From Streptomyces clavifer (GTDB lineage: Bacteria; Actinomycetota; Actinomycetes; Streptomycetales; Streptomycetaceae), in contig BMWJ01000018.1 of NCBI GenBank assembly GCA_014651175.1, positions 33,446 to 97,445 of the forward strand: a stretch of 64,000 nt of DNA, given 5' to 3'. The notes under the pieces are model-generated. The model searched no databases and was not told where the DNA came from. It saw only the letters and a list, made by a program, of their open reading frames with translations. This document shows positions 9,188 to 17,661 of this stretch, in pieces (the first letter of the stretch is position 1; every line of letters begins with the position of its first letter). The position numbers were made by a program, and so were the translations under genes.

Positions 9188-11128
9188 ATGTCTCAACTTC
9201 GCGCACCCACCGCGCGACCCGAACGCCGCGAAGGCGGACGGCACGGCCGTCCCGGTGGCCGTTCGCATTCGGCGGGCGGCCGACCGCGTGCCGTGCAGCC
9301 CGCCCCCGACGCCCGTATGCGACCACAGCTGCTGCGCACCGCCGTGCTGCCCGCCGTCGCCGCGGTGCTGAGCGGTGCCGCGGCCGTCATCTTCACCATC
9401 CGGTCCTCGGGCGTGCGGCCCTCCGGCAGTCTCCTGGCGGCGCTCGGCGGTTCCGGTGCGCTGGCCGTCGCGGCCGTGGCCGCGGCCTTCCTCGGTGCCA
9501 ACCGCGTCGCCGCCGGAGTGGTCGACCGGTGTCTCGCGCTCCGGCGCACAAGCGCCCAGCACCACGCCGAACTGCAGCGGATCGTGGAGCAGCTCCGGGA
9601 CGGGGAACCGGTGCCGGCCACGCGGGCCGCCCGGCCCGCCGGCCCCGACGCGGATGCCTTCGACCTGCTCGCCCAGGAGATGGGCCGTGCCCGGGACGGG
9701 GCCGTGACGGCCGTCGTGCAGGCGTCCCAGATGTTCAGGAGCACCGGCAACGAACAGAAGGTCGAGGTCTTCGTCAACCTGGCGCGGCGGCTGCAGTCCC
9801 TCGTGCACCGGGAGATCCAGATCCTCGACGAGCTCGAACACGAGGTCGAGGACCCCGACCTGCTCAAGGGCCTCTTCCACGTCGACCACCTCGCCACCCG
9901 CATCCGCAGGCACGCCGAGAACCTCGCCGTACTGGGCGGGGCCGTCTCCCGGCGGCAGTGGAGCAACCCGGTGACCGTGACCGAGGTGCTGCGGTCGGCC
10001 ATTGCGGAGGTGGAGCAGTACCCACGGGTCAAGCTGGTGCCGCCGATCGACGGCACCCTGCGCGGACACGCCGTCGCCGATGTGATCCACCTGCTGGCCG
10101 AACTCGTCGAGAACGCCACGGTGTTCTCCGCCCCGCACACCCAGGTCCTGATGCGGGCCCAGCGCGTCACCGCCGGGCTCGCCCTGGAGGTCGAGGACCG
10201 CGGGCTGGGGTTGCCGGACGCCGAGCGGAAGCGGATGAACGCGCTTCTCGCCGACCCGGACCAGGTCAACGTCGGGCACCTCCTCCAGGACGGCCGGATC
10301 GGACTGTTCGTCGTCGCCTCCCTGGCCCGCAGACACGGAATCGCCGTACGGCTGCAGAGCAACATCTACGGGGGCACGCAGGCGGTACTCGTACTGCCCC
10401 AGGCCCTGCTCGGTATCGACGAGGACATGGCCGCCGGCCCGGATGCCGCGCCCGCCCCACCGCCCGGAGCTGTACACCGGCCCCCCGCCCAGGAGGGCGC
10501 CCCACCGGTGCAGGCGCCTCTGCCCCCGCCGGCCCAGGACGCGCAGCCCCCGCTGCGCCTGGACCAGCCACCCCCGCAGAGCCGCAGGAACGACGGGCCG
10601 CCGTTGCCGCTGCGTGCCGAGCGTGTCGACCGCCCCAATCCCGCCGCGACCCCGCCCGGCGTCCGGCCCGGAGAGGACCGGGGCGAGACGGCGGCCGGTG
10701 AGGGCCTCGGGGTGGCGACCGGCACTCCGGGCCGTCCCCAACTGCCCAGGCGCAGCAATCAGGAGCACCTGGTCCCGCAGCTCAGGGAGGCGCCCGTCCC
10801 GCGCGCCGAGGACGAGAACGTCCTGCACGACCCCGGTCTGATGGCCGCCTTCCGCCGCGGGGTCGACCTCGCCGAGGCCCAGTCCGCCGGGGAAGCGGAA
10901 CCCGACGGCTTGTACGGCGTGGTGCCCGGTCCCGCGGCCGCCGTCGGAGCGCAACGGCCCCGCGGTCTCGCCCCGCTGCCGGTCCGGGCTCCGACCGCTG
11001 GTCCCCTCGCCACTTCTCCTGCCACTTTCCCCGCCGCGACAACCGGTGCGGAGCCGCCCGAACAGGGTCACCCCGGACCGCGGTTGCCCGCATCGGATCC
11101 ACGCACCGAGAACACGTTCAAGGAGTAG
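9188..11128 (+). CDS. cvnA: Conservon sensor-like ATPase (CvnA type)
   Basis: A 646-residue membrane protein. Two hydrophobic segments (about residues 46-70 and 78-105) are followed by a linker and a helical region with FHVDHLATRIRRHAENL. The HATPase domain (about residues 300-408) has an N box (ELVENA), a G1 motif (DRGLGL) and a G2 motif (GLFVVAS). The remainder is a long Pro-rich, probably disordered tail. This is the order seen in CvnA proteins of Streptomyces conservons, which sit at the membrane and signal through a Roadblock protein and a small GTPase in a way compared to eukaryotic G-protein receptors. I chose the second of two adjacent ATGs (9185/9188) because GAGGA at 9178-9182 is better spaced for it. 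The stop codon overlaps the ribosome site of the next gene, so the unit is an operon. The signal sensed is unknown. Confidence 0.88.
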   Translation: MSQLRAPTARPERREGGRHGRPGGRSHSAGGRPRAVQPAPDARMRPQLLRTAVLPAVAAVLSGAAAVIFTIRSSGVRPSGSLLAALGGSGALAVAAVAAAFLGANRVAAGVVDRCLALRRTSAQHHAELQRIVEQLRDGEPVPATRAARPAGPDADAFDLLAQEMGRARDGAVTAVVQASQMFRSTGNEQKVEVFVNLARRLQSLVHREIQILDELEHEVEDPDLLKGLFHVDHLATRIRRHAENLAVLGGAVSRRQWSNPVTVTEVLRSAIAEVEQYPRVKLVPPIDGTLRGHAVADVIHLLAELVENATVFSAPHTQVLMRAQRVTAGLALEVEDRGLGLPDAERKRMNALLADPDQVNVGHLLQDGRIGLFVVASLARRHGIAVRLQSNIYGGTQAVLVLPQALLGIDEDMAAGPDAAPAPPPGAVHRPPAQEGAPPVQAPLPPPAQDAQPPLRLDQPPPQSRRNDGPPLPLRAERVDRPNPAATPPGVRPGEDRGETAAGEGLGVATGTPGRPQLPRRSNQEHLVPQLREAPVPRAEDENVLHDPGLMAAFRRGVDLAEAQSAGEAEPDGLYGVVPGPAAAVGAQRPRGLAPLPVRAPTAGPLATSPATFPAATTGAEPPEQGHPGPRLPASDPRTENTFKE

Positions 11129-11135
11129 ATGCACC

Positions 11136-11570
11136 ATGACGAGCGACATGTCGGCCGGTCAGGTCTCGGACCTCGACTGGCTGTTGAGCGGGCTGGTCCA
11201 GCGCGTGCCCCATACGCGCAGCGCGGTCCTGCTCTCGGCCGACGGCCTGGTGAAATCCTTCCACGGCATGGATCCCGACAGTGCCGACCACATGGCGGCC
11301 CTGGCCGCCGGGCTGTACTCCCTGGGCCGCAGTGCCGGTGCCCGGTTCGGTGACAACGGGGACGTGAGACAGGTCGTGGTCGAGCTCGACTCGACGCTGC
11401 TGTTCGTCTCGACCGCCGGATCCGGGACCTGTCTCGCCGTCCTCTCCGGCCGCGAGGCGGATGCCGCCGTACTGGGGTACGAGATGGCCATGCTGGTCAA
11501 GAGCGTCCGCCCCTACCTGGTGACGCCGCTCCGGCAGACGGCCGGAGCACCCTTCAGTCCGGGGCTGTGA
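11136..11570 (+). CDS. cvnB: Roadblock/LC7-domain protein (CvnB type)
   Basis: A 144-residue Roadblock/LC7 protein, with LDWLLSGLVQRVPHTRSAVL at the start and a central sheet and helix typical of the fold. In conservons this protein binds the GTPase CvnD and probably regulates its nucleotide state. ATG 11136 is preceded by AGGAGT at 11121-11126, which overlaps the end of cvnA. The stop codon overlaps the GTG start of cvnC (GTGA), so translation is coupled. Confidence 0.92.
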   Translation: MTSDMSAGQVSDLDWLLSGLVQRVPHTRSAVLLSADGLVKSFHGMDPDSADHMAALAAGLYSLGRSAGARFGDNGDVRQVVVELDSTLLFVSTAGSGTCLAVLSGREADAAVLGYEMAMLVKSVRPYLVTPLRQTAGAPFSPGL

Positions 11571-11944
11571 GGGTGCCGGCCCCGCAGGACGGGCCGTTGC
11601 TCGACGACGCGGCCGGCCGGCTCATCCGCCCGTACACGGTGAGCAACGGCCGGACGAGGCCGACCGGCGTGCTCGACCTGCTCTCCCTGGTGATGGCCAC
11701 GGGCAGCGAGCCGCAGGTCCACCTCGGGCCCGAACACACGGTGGCGCTGGAGCTGTGCGAGGGCCCCACCTCCGTGGCCGAGATCGCCGCGCATCTGCGG
11801 CTGCCCGCCGTCATCACCAAGATCCTGCTGTCCGACCTGGTCGACTGCGGTGCGATCACCGCGCACGCCCCCGCGTTCCATGACATGCCCACCGACCGAT
11901 CTCTGCTGGAGGCAGTGCTCGATGGTCTACGACGACAACTCTGA
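11567..11944 (+). CDS. cvnC: DUF742 protein (CvnC type)
   Basis: A 125-residue DUF742 protein with an RLIRPYTVSNGRTRP opening and a winged-helix-like C-terminal half (CEGPTSVAEIAAHLRLP, LLSDLVDCGAI). This is the third conserved gene of every conservon; its biochemical role is not established. It starts at a GTG that overlaps the cvnB stop codon, and its end overlaps the start of cvnD by 23 bases. Confidence 0.92.
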   Translation: MRVPAPQDGPLLDDAAGRLIRPYTVSNGRTRPTGVLDLLSLVMATGSEPQVHLGPEHTVALELCEGPTSVAEIAAHLRLPAVITKILLSDLVDCGAITAHAPAFHDMPTDRSLLEAVLDGLRRQL

Positions 11945-12542
11945 CAGCACCGGACGCTCCGAATTCTTCCCCGTGGCCCTCAAGGTCCTTGTCGCCGGCG
12001 GCTTCGGCGTCGGCAAAACGACGTTCGTGGGCGCCGTCAGCGAGATCGCACCGCTGAGCACCGAGGAACTCCTGACCCAGGTGAGCGTGGCCACCGACAG
12101 CCTCGACGGCATCGAGTCCAAGACGGCGACCACCGTGGCCATGGACTTCGGCCGGATCACGCTCTCCGAGCAGCACGTGCTCTACCTCTTCGGCACCCCC
12201 GGGCAGGAGCGGTTCTGGTTCATGTGGGACGAGCTGTCCAAGGGGGCATTGGGGGCTGTCGTGATCGCCGACACGCGCAGGCTGGCGGAGTGCTTCGCCG
12301 CCGTCGACTTCTTCGAGCGGCGCGGCATCGGATTCATCGTCGCGGTCAACGAGTTCGACGGCGCCTACCGCTACGAACCCGACGAGGTCCGGGGTGCCCT
12401 CGATCTGGGGCCCGAGGTGCCGGTCGTCCTGTGCGACGCCAGGATCGCCAGCTCCGGCACCGGCGCGCTGGTCACCCTCGTCCAGCACCTCATCAACGCC
12501 ACGGCACCGGCACCGCTGTCCGTCTTCGGGGCCCATCCGTGA
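11922..12542 (+). CDS. cvnD: Small Ras-like GTP-binding protein (CvnD type)
   Basis: A 206-residue GTPase. The P-loop GGFGVGKTT lies at residues 26-34, the switch II/G3 region reads FGTPGQERF, and the usual NKxD base-recognition motif appears as VNEFD, the form common in bacterial MglA/CvnD-like GTPases. It is the presumed output switch of the conservon, working with CvnB. ATG 11922 has GGAGG at 11908-11912 inside cvnC. Its TGA overlaps the ATG of the following GAF gene, so all five genes form one operon. Confidence 0.93.
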   Translation: MVYDDNSDSTGRSEFFPVALKVLVAGGFGVGKTTFVGAVSEIAPLSTEELLTQVSVATDSLDGIESKTATTVAMDFGRITLSEQHVLYLFGTPGQERFWFMWDELSKGALGAVVIADTRRLAECFAAVDFFERRGIGFIVAVNEFDGAYRYEPDEVRGALDLGPEVPVVLCDARIASSGTGALVTLVQHLINATAPAPLSVFGAHP

Positions 12543-13123
12543 TGTCTTACGGGACCGGCCGGCCGTTGCTCACCCCCGTCGACCCGGACGGCTCCGTCCG
12601 GGGTGCGCGGCTGCGGAGACTCGGCCTGGGGGGGCGTGCCGGCATGTCGTTCGACAGCTTCGACGCCTTCGCCGACAGGGTGGCCGAAGTGACCGCGGCG
12701 CCGTTCTCGATGGTCAACTTCATCGACGAGAACCGGCAGTTCTTCGCCGGGCTGCACACCCCGGCCGGCACGGGGAGCGGGTTCGACCTCGGAGCCGCCG
12801 CCGCGGGCGGCAGCAGCGGCGGCGTTCGCCACCTCGCCCGGGACCACGGCTACTGTCCGCACGTCCTCGTACGGCGCAAGGCACTCGTGCTGGAGGACGT
12901 CTGCGACTACCCGCGGTTCGCGGGGAACCCCGTCGTCGACGGCATAGGCATCCGCTCCTATCTGGGCGCCCCACTCATCGACCGCACGGGCGTCGCGCTC
13001 GGCACGGTCTGCGCCGTGGACACCGTGCCGCGCGCCTGGGGACGGGCGGGACTGGACACCATCAAGCTGCTGGCGTGCGAACTCGTCGTGCAGATCGACC
13101 ACCGGGACAAGGGCTTCCGCTGA
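12542..13123 (+). CDS. GAF-domain protein, fifth gene of the conservon operon
   Basis: A 193-residue soluble protein that is essentially one GAF domain: FSMVNFIDENRQFFAGL, a central RHLARDHGYCPHVLVR stretch, and the C-terminal SYLGAPLIDRTGVALGTVCA sheet typical of the fold. GAF domains bind small ligands or sense redox and light. Here CGY/YC-type cysteines are present, but no cofactor can be assigned. The ATGA overlap with cvnD makes it translationally coupled, so it probably feeds a signal into, or reads one out of, the conservon. Several Streptomyces conservons carry a P450 in this neighbourhood; none is present here. Confidence 0.82.
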   Translation: MSYGTGRPLLTPVDPDGSVRGARLRRLGLGGRAGMSFDSFDAFADRVAEVTAAPFSMVNFIDENRQFFAGLHTPAGTGSGFDLGAAAAGGSSGGVRHLARDHGYCPHVLVRRKALVLEDVCDYPRFAGNPVVDGIGIRSYLGAPLIDRTGVALGTVCAVDTVPRAWGRAGLDTIKLLACELVVQIDHRDKGFR

Positions 13124-13256
13124 GCGGAGCGGACGACTCCGACGCCCTGCGGTGTGCCCGCTCGGGACAGCGTGCGCAGGTCCGTCTTCGGTTTCGGTCG
13201 TGCGGTGCCGCTGTCCGAAGCGCTGGACGCGACTCCCGCCCGGTACGGGAAGCCCT

Positions 13257-16200
13257 TCATGACGCACCGACGTCAGCGGTGGACGAGGGAGCCCTGCCCG
13301 TGCCCGGTCCGTGGAAATGCAGCCAGTCGACCGTGAACAGGTCGGACCCCTCGCTGCTCCACCGGGGGTTGGTGAACACCACGTACAGCCTCACCCCGCT
13401 GCCCGGGGCCTCGATCGCGGTCGTCGGCGACACGATCGCTCCCCGGGCGCCGGTGCCCGCGACGGACACCGAGCCGAGCAGTCTGCCCGTGGGTGAACCG
13501 GCCCGGAAATCGATCCGCCCGCCGATACCGCAGGCGGTCGCTCCGACCATGACCGAGTCGACGTTCCCGAGACGGACCGGGTCGAAGGCGACCCAGTCGC
13601 CGTCCTCGATCTCCGCCAGCGTCCTGCCGCCCGAGGCGTTCGCGCGGCCCGCCGCCACGGCTCCGCCGTGCGGGCCCCCGGTCGACGTGAAGTGCTCCGC
13701 CTCCCGGAACGCGGTACGCAGCGTGAGTGAGGCGGACCCGGTGAGCGCCGGGGTGCCCCTGTCCGTGTACTCGGCCGTGAGCGTGTACGGGACATCCGGG
13801 CCCCGGCCCTGATGGTCCCCGGCGTGCGTGACCAACTCGCCGCGGCACCCCGGGGGGCGGGCCACGGGCCTCAGCGGGGCGGCGGTGCCCAGCGGCGAGC
13901 GCACCACGACGCGGGAGCAGTCGACCGGTCCGGCCCTCCCGCCCTCCTCGTCCGTCACGCCCACGGTGAGGGCGAGGGTGTCACCGAAGGTGAACACCCC
14001 GCCGTCCGGCGGCTGTCGAAGCGTCACCAGGGGCCGTGTGTTGCCCACGGCCACGTCCTGACCGGCGAGGGCCGTCTCGCCTCCCGGCCGGGTGACCGTG
14101 AGGCGCGCCGTGAACCTGCCCTCGTCACGATAGGTGTGTGAGGGGTTCGCCGCCGTCGAATCGGTGCTGCCGTCACCGTCGAAGTCCCAGGCGTACGTCA
14201 CCGGCGCCCCTCCATGAGGGCCGGAGCCGTCGAAGGTGACGGTCAGCGGCGCGGGGCCGTTGTCACGGTCGGTGGTGATCGCGGCCTCGGGCAGTCGTCG
14301 GTCACCGGCGTAGTCGATCCGGTGGACGCCGGCGCCCTCGTCGCCGCCGGCCTTGTCCGTGCCGCTGCCGGTGCCGCCGTCGACGACGTACAACGATCCG
14401 TCCGGACCGAAGCGTGCGGCGGTCGGCCGGTGCCACTCCATGTCCGTGAAGACGCCGTCGACGGACTGCAGCGCCCCGGCTTCCACGGAGGCGGACCGGT
14501 CGTCCGAGAACGTCTGGTCCGCCCGCTGGAACGAGAGCGTGGTGAACCGGCTGCCGACCGGATCGTAGGCCAGCCACTTCCCCTCGAAGTACGCCGGGAA
14601 CGCGGTGCGGTCGGAGCCCGCGGGGTCGTGGGCGTACACGGCTCCACTGAGCGGACCGCCCGTCACCGAAGTCCTCGGCGGGCCGCCCACGACGGCTGCC
14701 GCGCTGCCGGGCGGGCCGTCCGTGGACGCCGCCGTGCAGTCGAGGGCGGGACCCCGGTGCCTCGCGGCGGTGTCGTCGGTGCAGGAGGGCCGGTCGGCGA
14801 CCCCCGCCTCGGTGATCCGCAGGTGGCCGACCGTGCCCTCGGGGCCCTGCTCGGACACGAGCAGCGCACCGCTCCGTGGATCCGCCGTGATGCGGTAGGG
14901 ATTTCGCAGGCCCGTTGCGTAGATCTCCGGGCGGGTCCCAGCCGTACCGGGTGCGAAGAGGTTTCCCTCCGGCACGGTGTACGTGCCGTCGTCCTGCGGG
15001 GTGATCCGAAGGATCTTCCCCCGCAGGTCGTTCGGAGCGTCCGCGACCGAGAGGTCCGCGGTGCCGGACGTCGCCACATGGAGGACGCCCTCCCCGCCGA
15101 AGGCGAGAGATGCGGATACGGGGGAATCCGCCTCGTCCGTGCCGCCCGGAAGGGTGAGGAGACGTCTCTCGGACGCCGGATCGACCGTCTTTCCGGAGAC
15201 CGTGAAGCGCGAGAGGACCAGTCCGTCGCCGGCCTTGTCGGAATGCAGCACGTAGAGACGGCTGTTCCAAGCGAATCCGGGGTCGAGGGCGAGGCCGACC
15301 AGCCCGCCCGCCCGGTCGACGTCCTTCTGCGTGTACCCGAAGTCGACAGCCGTGGACACCCGCATCGACTGCTGGTCGATGACCTTCACCTTCCCGGTGC
15401 GCTCGGCGAAGAACACCCGGCGGTCAGGGGTCACGGCCAGGTCGACGGGATCGGCGAGACCGTCCGCCGCGAGCGTGGTGCGCCGGAAGGAACCCGTGCG
15501 GGTGGCCGAGCAGTCGCCCGACTTCGCACCCGCGGCCCACTCGATGCCGCCCAGCAGGTGCGTCAGGAAACCCTCCTCCCGGAAGGCCGAAGCCGTATGG
15601 CCGCCCGCGGTGAACCAGGAGCGCCCGCCGTCGTAGTTCTGGCACCAGGACCACGGGTGGTCCACGCCCTCGTCGAGCCCGGTGATGCCGTCACCCACCG
15701 TGACGCGCGCGAGGGTGTGCGCGCCGGGGGCCGGGTCGGTGCGCCAGTCGTACCACTCGTCCGTGCGCTCCCAGAGGTCCGGAAGACCCCTGGTGGAGGG
15801 GTGCGCGTGGTCGAGCACGTTGATCCGGCCCGTCCGTACAGGCGTGTGCCGGTCGAGGACCGCGCCCGCCAGGCCCTCGTACCAGTCCCAGTCACGTTCG
15901 GTGGCGGCAGCGGCGTGCAGTCCGACCCAGCCGCCGCCCGCCCGGATGTACGACCGCAGCGCGGCGCGCTCATCGGCGTCCAGCAGGTCGCCCCTGCCCG
16001 GCGCCGACTCCGTGTTGTTGAAGACGACCGCCTGGAAGCGGGCCAGATCGACGTCGTTGAAGACGGCGGAACTGCTCGTGGCCTCCACGTCGAATCCGTT
16101 TTCGGCGCCCAGCTCCAGGATCGCTTCGATTCCTGCGGGAGCCGACGCGTGGGCCGCGCCCGTCGTCCCCGAGTACACCAGCACACGAAAGGGTGCCGCG

Positions 16201-16361
16201 TGGGCTCTCGGGGGAGCGGCGACCAGCATCGTGCCGAGGATCAGCGCCATGAGTGCGACGAGCGCGATCAGTGGCGGGGGAAACGCCTGGGACGGGGCGC
16301 TGCTGGACGGCACGGGACTGCTGGACGGCGTGGGACCGCTGGATAACGGGCGGCTGCTCAT
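13257..16361 (-). CDS. Secreted ThuA / sorbosone-dehydrogenase-like / PKD / CBM6-like protein
   Basis: A 1034-residue exported multidomain protein. The signal peptide has a Ser/Pro-rich N-terminus and a hydrophobic core ending near PRAHA (about residues 1-54). A ThuA-like domain follows (about 55-290; FRVLVYSG, VGLHAAAATE). Next come a six-bladed PQQ-type glucose/sorbosone dehydrogenase propeller (about 295-690; GLVGLALDPGF, ATGLRNPYRI), a PKD domain (about 710-790; YAWDFDGDGS, PSHTYRDEG) and a C-terminal carbohydrate-binding module resembling CBM6 (about 905-1025; EAEHF, IEDGDWVAF, VDWLHFHG). The combination suggests oxidation or handling of extracellular sugars. The start is supported by GGGAG upstream. 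A LacI-type palindrome lies about 40 bases before the start codon. The gene is convergent with the conservon operon. Confidence 0.9.
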   Translation of the reverse strand: MSSRPLSSGPTPSSSPVPSSSAPSQAFPPPLIALVALMALILGTMLVAAPPRAHAAPFRVLVYSGTTGAAHASAPAGIEAILELGAENGFDVEATSSSAVFNDVDLARFQAVVFNNTESAPGRGDLLDADERAALRSYIRAGGGWVGLHAAAATERDWDWYEGLAGAVLDRHTPVRTGRINVLDHAHPSTRGLPDLWERTDEWYDWRTDPAPGAHTLARVTVGDGITGLDEGVDHPWSWCQNYDGGRSWFTAGGHTASAFREEGFLTHLLGGIEWAAGAKSGDCSATRTGSFRRTTLAADGLADPVDLAVTPDRRVFFAERTGKVKVIDQQSMRVSTAVDFGYTQKDVDRAGGLVGLALDPGFAWNSRLYVLHSDKAGDGLVLSRFTVSGKTVDPASERRLLTLPGGTDEADSPVSASLAFGGEGVLHVATSGTADLSVADAPNDLRGKILRITPQDDGTYTVPEGNLFAPGTAGTRPEIYATGLRNPYRITADPRSGALLVSEQGPEGTVGHLRITEAGVADRPSCTDDTAARHRGPALDCTAASTDGPPGSAAAVVGGPPRTSVTGGPLSGAVYAHDPAGSDRTAFPAYFEGKWLAYDPVGSRFTTLSFQRADQTFSDDRSASVEAGALQSVDGVFTDMEWHRPTAARFGPDGSLYVVDGGTGSGTDKAGGDEGAGVHRIDYAGDRRLPEAAITTDRDNGPAPLTVTFDGSGPHGGAPVTYAWDFDGDGSTDSTAANPSHTYRDEGRFTARLTVTRPGGETALAGQDVAVGNTRPLVTLRQPPDGGVFTFGDTLALTVGVTDEEGGRAGPVDCSRVVVRSPLGTAAPLRPVARPPGCRGELVTHAGDHQGRGPDVPYTLTAEYTDRGTPALTGSASLTLRTAFREAEHFTSTGGPHGGAVAAGRANASGGRTLAEIEDGDWVAFDPVRLGNVDSVMVGATACGIGGRIDFRAGSPTGRLLGSVSVAGTGARGAIVSPTTAIEAPGSGVRLYVVFTNPRWSSEGSDLFTVDWLHFHGPGTGRAPSSTADVGAS

Positions 16362-16401
16362 GGGGCGCTCCCTGGGCGGTGATACCGGCTGCGGGGGTTT
16401 A

Positions 16402-16413
16402 GAAAGCGCTTTC
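16402..16413. promoter_or_regulatory. LacI-family-type operator palindrome
   Basis: The perfect 12-bp palindrome GAAAGCGCTTTC lies about 41 bases upstream of the ThuA-family gene. Its sequence and CG centre match the general operator shape of LacI/GalR sugar-responsive repressors in actinomycetes. No LacI-family gene is in the window, so the regulator must be encoded elsewhere. Confidence 0.65.
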
Positions 16414-16539
16414 CGGAGTGCGTTGCTCAGCGTAGGTTCAGGGCTTCGCCGGGGTCAATGGGGCGGCAGCGCCCGCAGTGGCGGCCCATGACTGTCAGTG
16501 CGCGGCGCTGTGGTCGAGGCGGGGCGGCAGGCCGCCTCG

Positions 16540-16585
16540 CCTCGGCCCGCGGCACGCCCGGAACCGGGCCTGCCGCGGGCCGAGG
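16540..16585. terminator. Terminator downstream of the transketolase pair
   Basis: A perfect 15-bp inverted repeat (16540-16554 with 16571-16585). The loop contains a further 5-bp stem (16557-16561 with 16564-16568). It lies past the stop codon of the minus-strand transketolase operon. Confidence 0.75.
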
Positions 16586-16621
16586 ACGGCTGACCGGGCG
16601 CCGGCTCGCACTGGGTTGGTG

Positions 16622-16646
16622 GAGCCGCCGCCCGGTGCGGCGGCTC
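16622..16646. terminator. Second hairpin after the transketolase pair
   Basis: GAGCCGCCG at 16622-16630 pairs perfectly with CGGCGGCTC at 16638-16646 across a 7-base loop. On the minus strand it is met first by transcription leaving the transketolase genes, so the two hairpins act in tandem. Confidence 0.6.
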
Positions 16647-16712
16647 GCGTGGGCCGCCGGCGCGGCTGTCCGCTTGCCGGCTCGGTGTTCGGCGGGTCGG
16701 CAGCACGGAAGG

Positions 16713-17609
16713 TCAGAGGCGCAGGAAGCCGGTGATCCGCTGCCGCAGGCCGTGCGCGTCCAGGCCGTGCGCCGTGAGGTGCTCCTCCAGCTGTCCGTAG
16801 CGGCGCAGTTCGGCCCGGCCCACCCCGAGCCCGAGGATCCGGTGGGGCAGGTCGGCGAGCGCGTCGTTGGCCGCCGCCGTCGACGTACCCGCCAGATACG
16901 GTTCGACGATCACCACGTCCGAAGGCCCCGCACCGGCGGCGGCACGCAGGCCCGCCGTGTCGAAGGGGCGCACGGTGGCCGCGTACAGCACGGTCACGTC
17001 GAGGTCCCCGGTCGCCGCGAGCACGTTGTCCAGCATCGGCCCGACGGCGATGACCACCCCGCCGGTGCCCCGGCGCACGGTGCTGAAGCCGTCCCCTGTC
17101 ACGGGGCGGCCGGCGCTGTTCGACTGGAGGGAGAGGCGTACGTAGACACGGCCCTCCGACGCGACGGCCTGCCGCACCAGTGCCTCGGCCTCGTCGGGAT
17201 GGCCCGGCACATGGACCGTCCAGCCGTCGAGGGTGTCCAGCAGTGCGACGTCACCGGGTGACATGTGGGTGAAGCCCCCGGCCGGCCAGTCGTACGAAGC
17301 CCCGGCGCTGACCAGCACACCACCCACGCCCTGATGCCCGAGATCCAGCTTCACCTGCTCGAACGGCCGCTCCACGAGGAAGCTGGCGAAGGTGTGCATG
17401 AGGGGCCGCATTCCGGTCAGTGCCAGGCCGGCCCCCGCTCCGATGAGCAACTGCTCCCTGATCCCCACGTTGATCACCCGGTCGGGATGAGCCCGCTCGG
17501 CCGCCGCGAAGCCGTCGCGGCTGATCTCGGCGAGTACGAGGGCGAGGCGCGGGTCCTCGTCCAGCTGCCGCGAGGTGGTGGCGATGAACCGGTCACGCAT
17601 GGTGTCCAT
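16713..17609 (-). CDS. Transketolase C-terminal subunit (split transketolase)
   Basis: A 298-residue protein covering the pyrimidine-binding and C-terminal domains of a transketolase/DXS-type enzyme: RVINVGIREQLLIGAGAGLA carries the catalytic Glu of the Pyr domain, followed by the C-terminal Rossmann-like domain (VTVLYAATVRPFD). Together with the N-terminal half encoded just upstream it should form a heteromeric TPP enzyme moving two-carbon units between sugars. Split transketolases are common in actinomycete specialised metabolism and sugar operons; no substrate can be read from sequence. It is the second gene of a two-gene minus-strand operon, 52 bases after its partner, and ends at a double terminator. 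ATG 17600 is an alternative start. Confidence 0.85.
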   Translation of the reverse strand: MDTMRDRFIATTSRQLDEDPRLALVLAEISRDGFAAAERAHPDRVINVGIREQLLIGAGAGLALTGMRPLMHTFASFLVERPFEQVKLDLGHQGVGGVLVSAGASYDWPAGGFTHMSPGDVALLDTLDGWTVHVPGHPDEAEALVRQAVASEGRVYVRLSLQSNSAGRPVTGDGFSTVRRGTGGVVIAVGPMLDNVLAATGDLDVTVLYAATVRPFDTAGLRAAAGAGPSDVVIVEPYLAGTSTAAANDALADLPHRILGLGVGRAELRRYGQLEEHLTAHGLDAHGLRQRITGFLRL

Positions 17610-17661
17610 GAGCAGTGTCCTCCGTCGTTCTGTTCCGGCGTCGTCCTGTTGCGGGGTGTGG

